From: Prevotella sp. AGR2160
GTDB lineage: Bacteria; Bacteroidota; Bacteroidia; Bacteroidales; Bacteroidaceae
Direction: 5' to 3'
Assembly (NCBI RefSeq): GCF_000424185.1
Contig: NZ_AUJK01000002.1
Location: 186,001 to 250,000 of the forward strand
DNA length: 64,000 nt
This document shows positions 61,451 to 64,000 of the stretch, in pieces (position 1 is the stretch's first letter; each line of letters starts with the position of its first letter). The position numbers were made by a program, and so were the translations under genes. The notes below the pieces were generated by a model that was not told the DNA's origin, ran no database searches, and was given only the letters and a program-made list of their open reading frames with translations.

Positions 61451-62713
61451 TCACTCCCCCCGGAACCCCTTCCACCGCTTCGTCTGCTGCTCTTCGGCGG
61501 GACTGTGCTGGGGCTCCCAGAAATGCGCATTCTGCAGGCCGTCGGGCAGATACTGCTGCTGCACCCAATGACCGGGGAAATCATGGGGATATTGATAGCC
61601 GTCATGATAACCGAGGTCGGCCATGAGCTTCGTCGGCGCGTTGCGCAGGTGCAGGGGCACGGGCTGGTTGCCCGTCTTGCGCACGCACTGCAGAGCCTTG
61701 TCTATGCCGAGATAGGCGGAGTTGCTCTTCGGACTCGTGGCAAGATAGACCACGGCCTCGGCAAGGGGTATACGCCCCTCGGGCCATCCGATCTTCATCA
61801 CCGCGTCGAAGGCGGCATTGGCCAGGAGGAGGGCATTGGGATTGGCCAGTCCGATATCCTCGGCAGCACTGATGACGACACGACGGGCGATGAACTGCGG
61901 ATCCTCCCCACCCTCGATCATCCGCGCCATCCAATAGAGGGCTGCGTCGGGATCACTGCCGCGGATACTCTTGATGAAGGCGGAAATGATGTCGTAGTGC
62001 ATATCCCCGCCCTTGTCGTAGGCCAGCGGGTTGGCCTGCAACTGCTGTTCCACGAACGCGTCCGTGATGACGACATCGCCGCTGCCGGCAGCCTCCACAA
62101 CGAGTTCGAGGATATTGAGCAGTTTCCGGGCGTCACCACCACTATAGCGGAGGATCGCCCCCGTCTCCTTCAGTTCGATATGCCGTTGCTTCAGTTCCAC
62201 ATCCTGCGTGATCGCCCGATGGAGGAGTTCCAGCAGATCCTCTTTCTCCAACGACTTCAGCACATAGAGCTGACAGCGTGAGAGGAGTGGACGGATCACC
62301 TCAAAGGACGGATTCTCCGTCGTGGCACCGATGAGCGTCACCGTGCCCTTCTCCACGGCCCCGAGGAGGGAGTCCTGCTGACTCTTGGAGAAACGATGGA
62401 TTTCATCGATGAAGAGTATCGGTGAAGGAGTGTTGAAGAAGCGGTGCGCGGCGGCCTTCTGAATGACCTCACGCACGTCCTTCACGCCGCTCGTCACGGC
62501 ACTGAGGGTATAGAACGGCGTCTCCAACTTGTTGGCGATGATCTGCGCCAGCGTCGTCTTCCCCACCCCCGGCGGTCCCCAGAGGATAAACGAGGAGATA
62601 TGCCCCGCATCGATCATCTTACGGAGCACAGCCCCCGGACCGACCAGATGTTGCTGGCCGACATACTCGTCGAGCGTGCGGGGACGCATTCTTTCTGCTA
62701 ATGGTTCACTCAT
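61451..62713 (-). CDS. rarA: Replication-associated recombination protein A (AAA+ ATPase RarA)
   Basis: The 420-residue protein acts at stalled forks. Walker A LWGPPGVGKTTLA, Walker B ILFIDEIHRFSKSQQD, sensor 1 GATTENPSF, and a C-terminal MgsA domain (about 250-420) are in the usual order. Its promoter -7 box is only 8 bases before the ATG, implying an almost leaderless message, like recF in this window. The C-terminus QQTKRWKGFRGE is typical. Confidence 0.95.
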   Translation of the reverse strand: MSEPLAERMRPRTLDEYVGQQHLVGPGAVLRKMIDAGHISSFILWGPPGVGKTTLAQIIANKLETPFYTLSAVTSGVKDVREVIQKAAAHRFFNTPSPILFIDEIHRFSKSQQDSLLGAVEKGTVTLIGATTENPSFEVIRPLLSRCQLYVLKSLEKEDLLELLHRAITQDVELKQRHIELKETGAILRYSGGDARKLLNILELVVEAAGSGDVVITDAFVEQQLQANPLAYDKGGDMHYDIISAFIKSIRGSDPDAALYWMARMIEGGEDPQFIARRVVISAAEDIGLANPNALLLANAAFDAVMKIGWPEGRIPLAEAVVYLATSPKSNSAYLGIDKALQCVRKTGNQPVPLHLRNAPTKLMADLGYHDGYQYPHDFPGHWVQQQYLPDGLQNAHFWEPQHSPAEEQQTKRWKGFRGE

Positions 62714-62721
62714 TACAAATA

Positions 62722-62753
62722 CAAAATTAAATATAATCTCTCAGATACGCAAA
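62722..62753 (-). promoter_or_regulatory. Promoter of rarA
   Basis: Minus-strand TTTG (62750-62753), 20 bp, TAATTTTG (62722-62729): a full match. The transcript start is expected within a few bases of the ATG at 62713. Confidence 0.83.
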
Positions 62754-62770
62754 AAAAACTCGGGAAAAAA

Positions 62771-62802
62771 TTTGTAATTTCATCTGATTATACTTACTTT
62801 TG
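62771..62802 (+). promoter_or_regulatory. Promoter of the acidic 276-aa protein gene
   Basis: TTTG (62771-62774), 20 bp, TACTTTTG (62795-62802) followed by C: a full match, with a leader of about 58 nt. It is back to back with the rarA promoter. Confidence 0.85.
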
Positions 62803-62867
62803 CAGCGCATAAGCAGGAAAGGCAATCCCTTTCCCGCATCACAACAGGAGAAAAGAAGAATTATCAT

Positions 62868-63698
62868 ATGAAAAAAGAAAAGACATTAACACTCAAGACG
62901 CTCACCAAGAGCAATGTGTGGGATATTCAGGAGAACGATGTGTTCCGCCTCTGGGAACTAGCCGAAAAGGATGCTGATCTGAAAGACAATCAGCGACATT
63001 ATCTGGATGTCATCCGCAGTGCCTTCGAGATAGAACCCATCACTGTCGACAAGCCCGAGGTCATCAAGAAATATGAGGCCCGTGGCTTCAAGGTCGGCGA
63101 GATGAAGCTCGAGGACGGCGAGAACGGCAAGAAGAAGATGGCACTGAAGAAGCGCCCCATCCTCCGGGTCACTGACCTGACCTACGAGAACATCCACCAT
63201 ATCTCCGCCACCAAACTCATGGAAGTCCTCGACCGCAACTTCGGCGGCGGCTGGGAGAGTCTGCCGCAGAGCATCCAGGACATCATTGAGAGCGGGTTCG
63301 ACATCTCTACCACTACCCTGCCCAAAGACCGCCTCCACAAGGCCGGCGGACTCTATGAGAAGAAAGTTAACGACGGCTTTGAGGTGCTGGAGATTCCCAA
63401 GGGCACCTGGATAGAGGCCATCTTCGCCAAGGAGAAACCGGAACTGACCAAGCGCCATCTCGTCGACTTCGAAGAGGAGGATGAGGAAGCCAAGCACAAG
63501 AAGGACCTCGGTGACAGCGGGGAGGACGACGAGGAGGATCTCCCCGAGGAGGACGACCACTATAATGATGAGGAGGACGATGATGATACCTTCGATGACG
63601 ACAAGCTCACCGAAGAGAGTTACCGCACCACCTATGAGGAGAATCCCGAGGACCTTAACCTCGAGGCCGAGGATATCTCCGATGACGAGGAATACTAA
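62868..63698 (+). CDS. Conserved hypothetical protein with highly acidic C-terminal tail
   Basis: The 276-residue protein has an ordered N-terminal part (about 1-195) with helices (VWDIQENDVFRLWELAEKDAD) and a repeated lysine-rich beta segment. From about residue 203 onwards it is almost only Asp and Glu (EEDEEAKHKKD, DDEEDLPEEDDHYNDEEDDDDT). No signal peptide or membrane segment, so it is cytoplasmic. I do not recognise a named domain. The tail resembles those of DNA- or RNA-mimic and histone-binding proteins, but no function is assigned. It has a perfect promoter, divergent from rarA. Confidence 0.78.
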   Translation: MKKEKTLTLKTLTKSNVWDIQENDVFRLWELAEKDADLKDNQRHYLDVIRSAFEIEPITVDKPEVIKKYEARGFKVGEMKLEDGENGKKKMALKKRPILRVTDLTYENIHHISATKLMEVLDRNFGGGWESLPQSIQDIIESGFDISTTTLPKDRLHKAGGLYEKKVNDGFEVLEIPKGTWIEAIFAKEKPELTKRHLVDFEEEDEEAKHKKDLGDSGEDDEEDLPEEDDHYNDEEDDDDTFDDDKLTEESYRTTYEENPEDLNLEAEDISDDEEY

Positions 63699-63704
63699 AA
63701 AATC

Positions 63705-63732
63705 GTAGGGACATGATTGATCATGATCCACC
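63705..63732 (-). repeat. Dispersed repeat family A copy
   Basis: On the minus strand it starts GGTGGATCATGATC and ends AATCATGTCCCTAC, six bases after the stop of the acidic protein gene. Confidence 0.8.
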
Positions 63733-63810
63733 ATGCCACGGGGGCCGCCACGCGACCCCACCCGGGGAAATGGTGGTATGCTAACTCTCTCATGAAATAT
63801 CCGGGCCTGG

Positions 63811-63847
63811 TAGGTGGCCTGCCATGTTGCGGCCACGCATCCGCATT
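63811..63847 (-). repeat. Dispersed repeat family D copy, inverted
   Basis: Minus strand reads AATGCGGATGCGTGGCCGCA and continues into ACATGGCAGGCCACC, matching 33991-34035 closely. Confidence 0.8.
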
Positions 63848-63875
63848 GATCCAACATATTCACGAATGAATCCCT

Positions 63876-63917
63876 TGCGTGGCCGCAATAGGACGGCCAC
63901 CTACTCATTGTCAGAAA
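63876..63917 (+). repeat. Dispersed repeat family D copy
   Basis: TGCGTGGCCGCAATAGGACG followed by GCCACCTACTCATTG. With the inverted copy at 63811 and a family A copy at 63705 it fills the whole 223-bp gap before the LysM gene. Confidence 0.8.
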
Positions 63918-63921
63918 TATA

Positions 63922-64000
63922 CTACTTCTTTTTCAGTCGTAATTTCGGTATTTTGACTTTTTCTCCGGCCTTGACGGCGGAAGAGCCATTGATGGCCTCG
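63922..64000 (-). CDS. C-terminal end of a LysM-type protein, partial
   Basis: An open frame runs out of the window to the right. The visible 25 residues, EAINGSSAVKAGEKVKIPKL and then RLKKK, look like the last half of a LysM peptidoglycan-binding domain (N-x-S-x-V-K-A-G-x-x-L/V-x-I-P). The rest, and so the enzyme type (amidase, MltD-like transglycosylase or other), is outside the window. Confidence 0.6.
   Translation of the reverse strand, partial: EAINGSSAVKAGEKVKIPKLRLKKK

Noticed and set aside
1-64000. tRNA, rRNA or tmRNA genes
   Set aside because: No intergenic gap shows a cloverleaf with a GGTTCGA-type T loop; gaps are filled by promoters, terminators and repeats.

Overview
The window reads as chromosomal DNA of a Bacteroidota bacterium, most likely a member of the Prevotellaceae (Prevotella in the broad sense). 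The evidence is a set of Bacteroidota-type promoters (TTTG, about 20 bp, TAnnTTTG), almost no Shine-Dalgarno signal, a SusC-style TonB-dependent receptor with a carboxypeptidase-like N-terminal domain, many small lipoproteins, an M3/M13/S41 peptidase set, and gene neighbourhoods typical of the group (ribH next to a membrane TPR protein; carA-carB next to a long PurF-like protein and glmS; infC-rpmI-rplT). Base composition is near 50% GC, and most genes lie on the minus strand. I see no rRNA, tRNA, insertion sequence, prophage or CRISPR array.

Layout. 1-2.5 kb (+): end of a small secreted protein, a secreted beta-barrel-like protein, the flavinyltransferase ApbE and a Crp/Fnr regulator. 2.5-9 kb (-): DUF721 protein, 5-formyl-THF cyclo-ligase, C-terminal processing protease, dCMP deaminase, M3 oligopeptidase and RecF. 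9-11 kb: membrane TPR protein, lumazine synthase, a small unknown and a lipoprotein. 11.6-17.3 kb (-): ThrS, a TPR protein, peptide deformylase, RuvX and a SPOR lipoprotein. 17.5-18.4 kb (+): a YtxH, holin-like and 84-aa triad. 18.5-23.7 kb (-): TonB receptor, beta-helix lipoprotein and acid-phosphatase-like enzyme, a probable phosphorus-scavenging locus. 24-32.5 kb (-): zinc-ribbon membrane lipoprotein, U32 rRNA-hydroxylation protein, MetA, M13 peptidase and an ABC-F ATPase. 32.5-34 kb (-): L20, L35 and IF-3. 34-38.3 kb: TPR protein, Rpn/PD-(D/E)XK protein with EGRA repeats, membrane AraC regulator and a secreted protein. 38.5-43 kb: pyruvate phosphate dikinase and RlmD. 43-52.5 kb (-): small lipoprotein, CarB, CarA, PurF-like protein, GlmS and a Wza-like export lipoprotein. 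52.7-58.8 kb: UxaC, AnsA and the GDP-L-fucose set ManC-Gmd-Fcl. 58.9-64 kb: two winged-helix proteins, a TRIC channel, a 2-hydroxyacid dehydrogenase, RarA, an acidic unknown and the end of a LysM protein.

The chromosome here is mostly housekeeping: nucleotide synthesis (CarAB, PurF, dCMP deaminase), amino-sugar and GDP-fucose supply for envelope glycans (GlmS, ManC, Gmd, Fcl, Wza), translation, and envelope or protein turnover.

The most unusual signal is not one gene but at least six families of short dispersed, mostly palindromic repeats packed between genes. Several reach into coding sequence: two repeats are read in frame inside the ABC-F protein, and three unrelated proteins take their last residues and stop codon from repeats. 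These families, the TonB receptor/beta-helix/phosphatase locus, the MetA active-site switch and a terminator hairpin abutting the fcl start codon are the parts most worth a second look.
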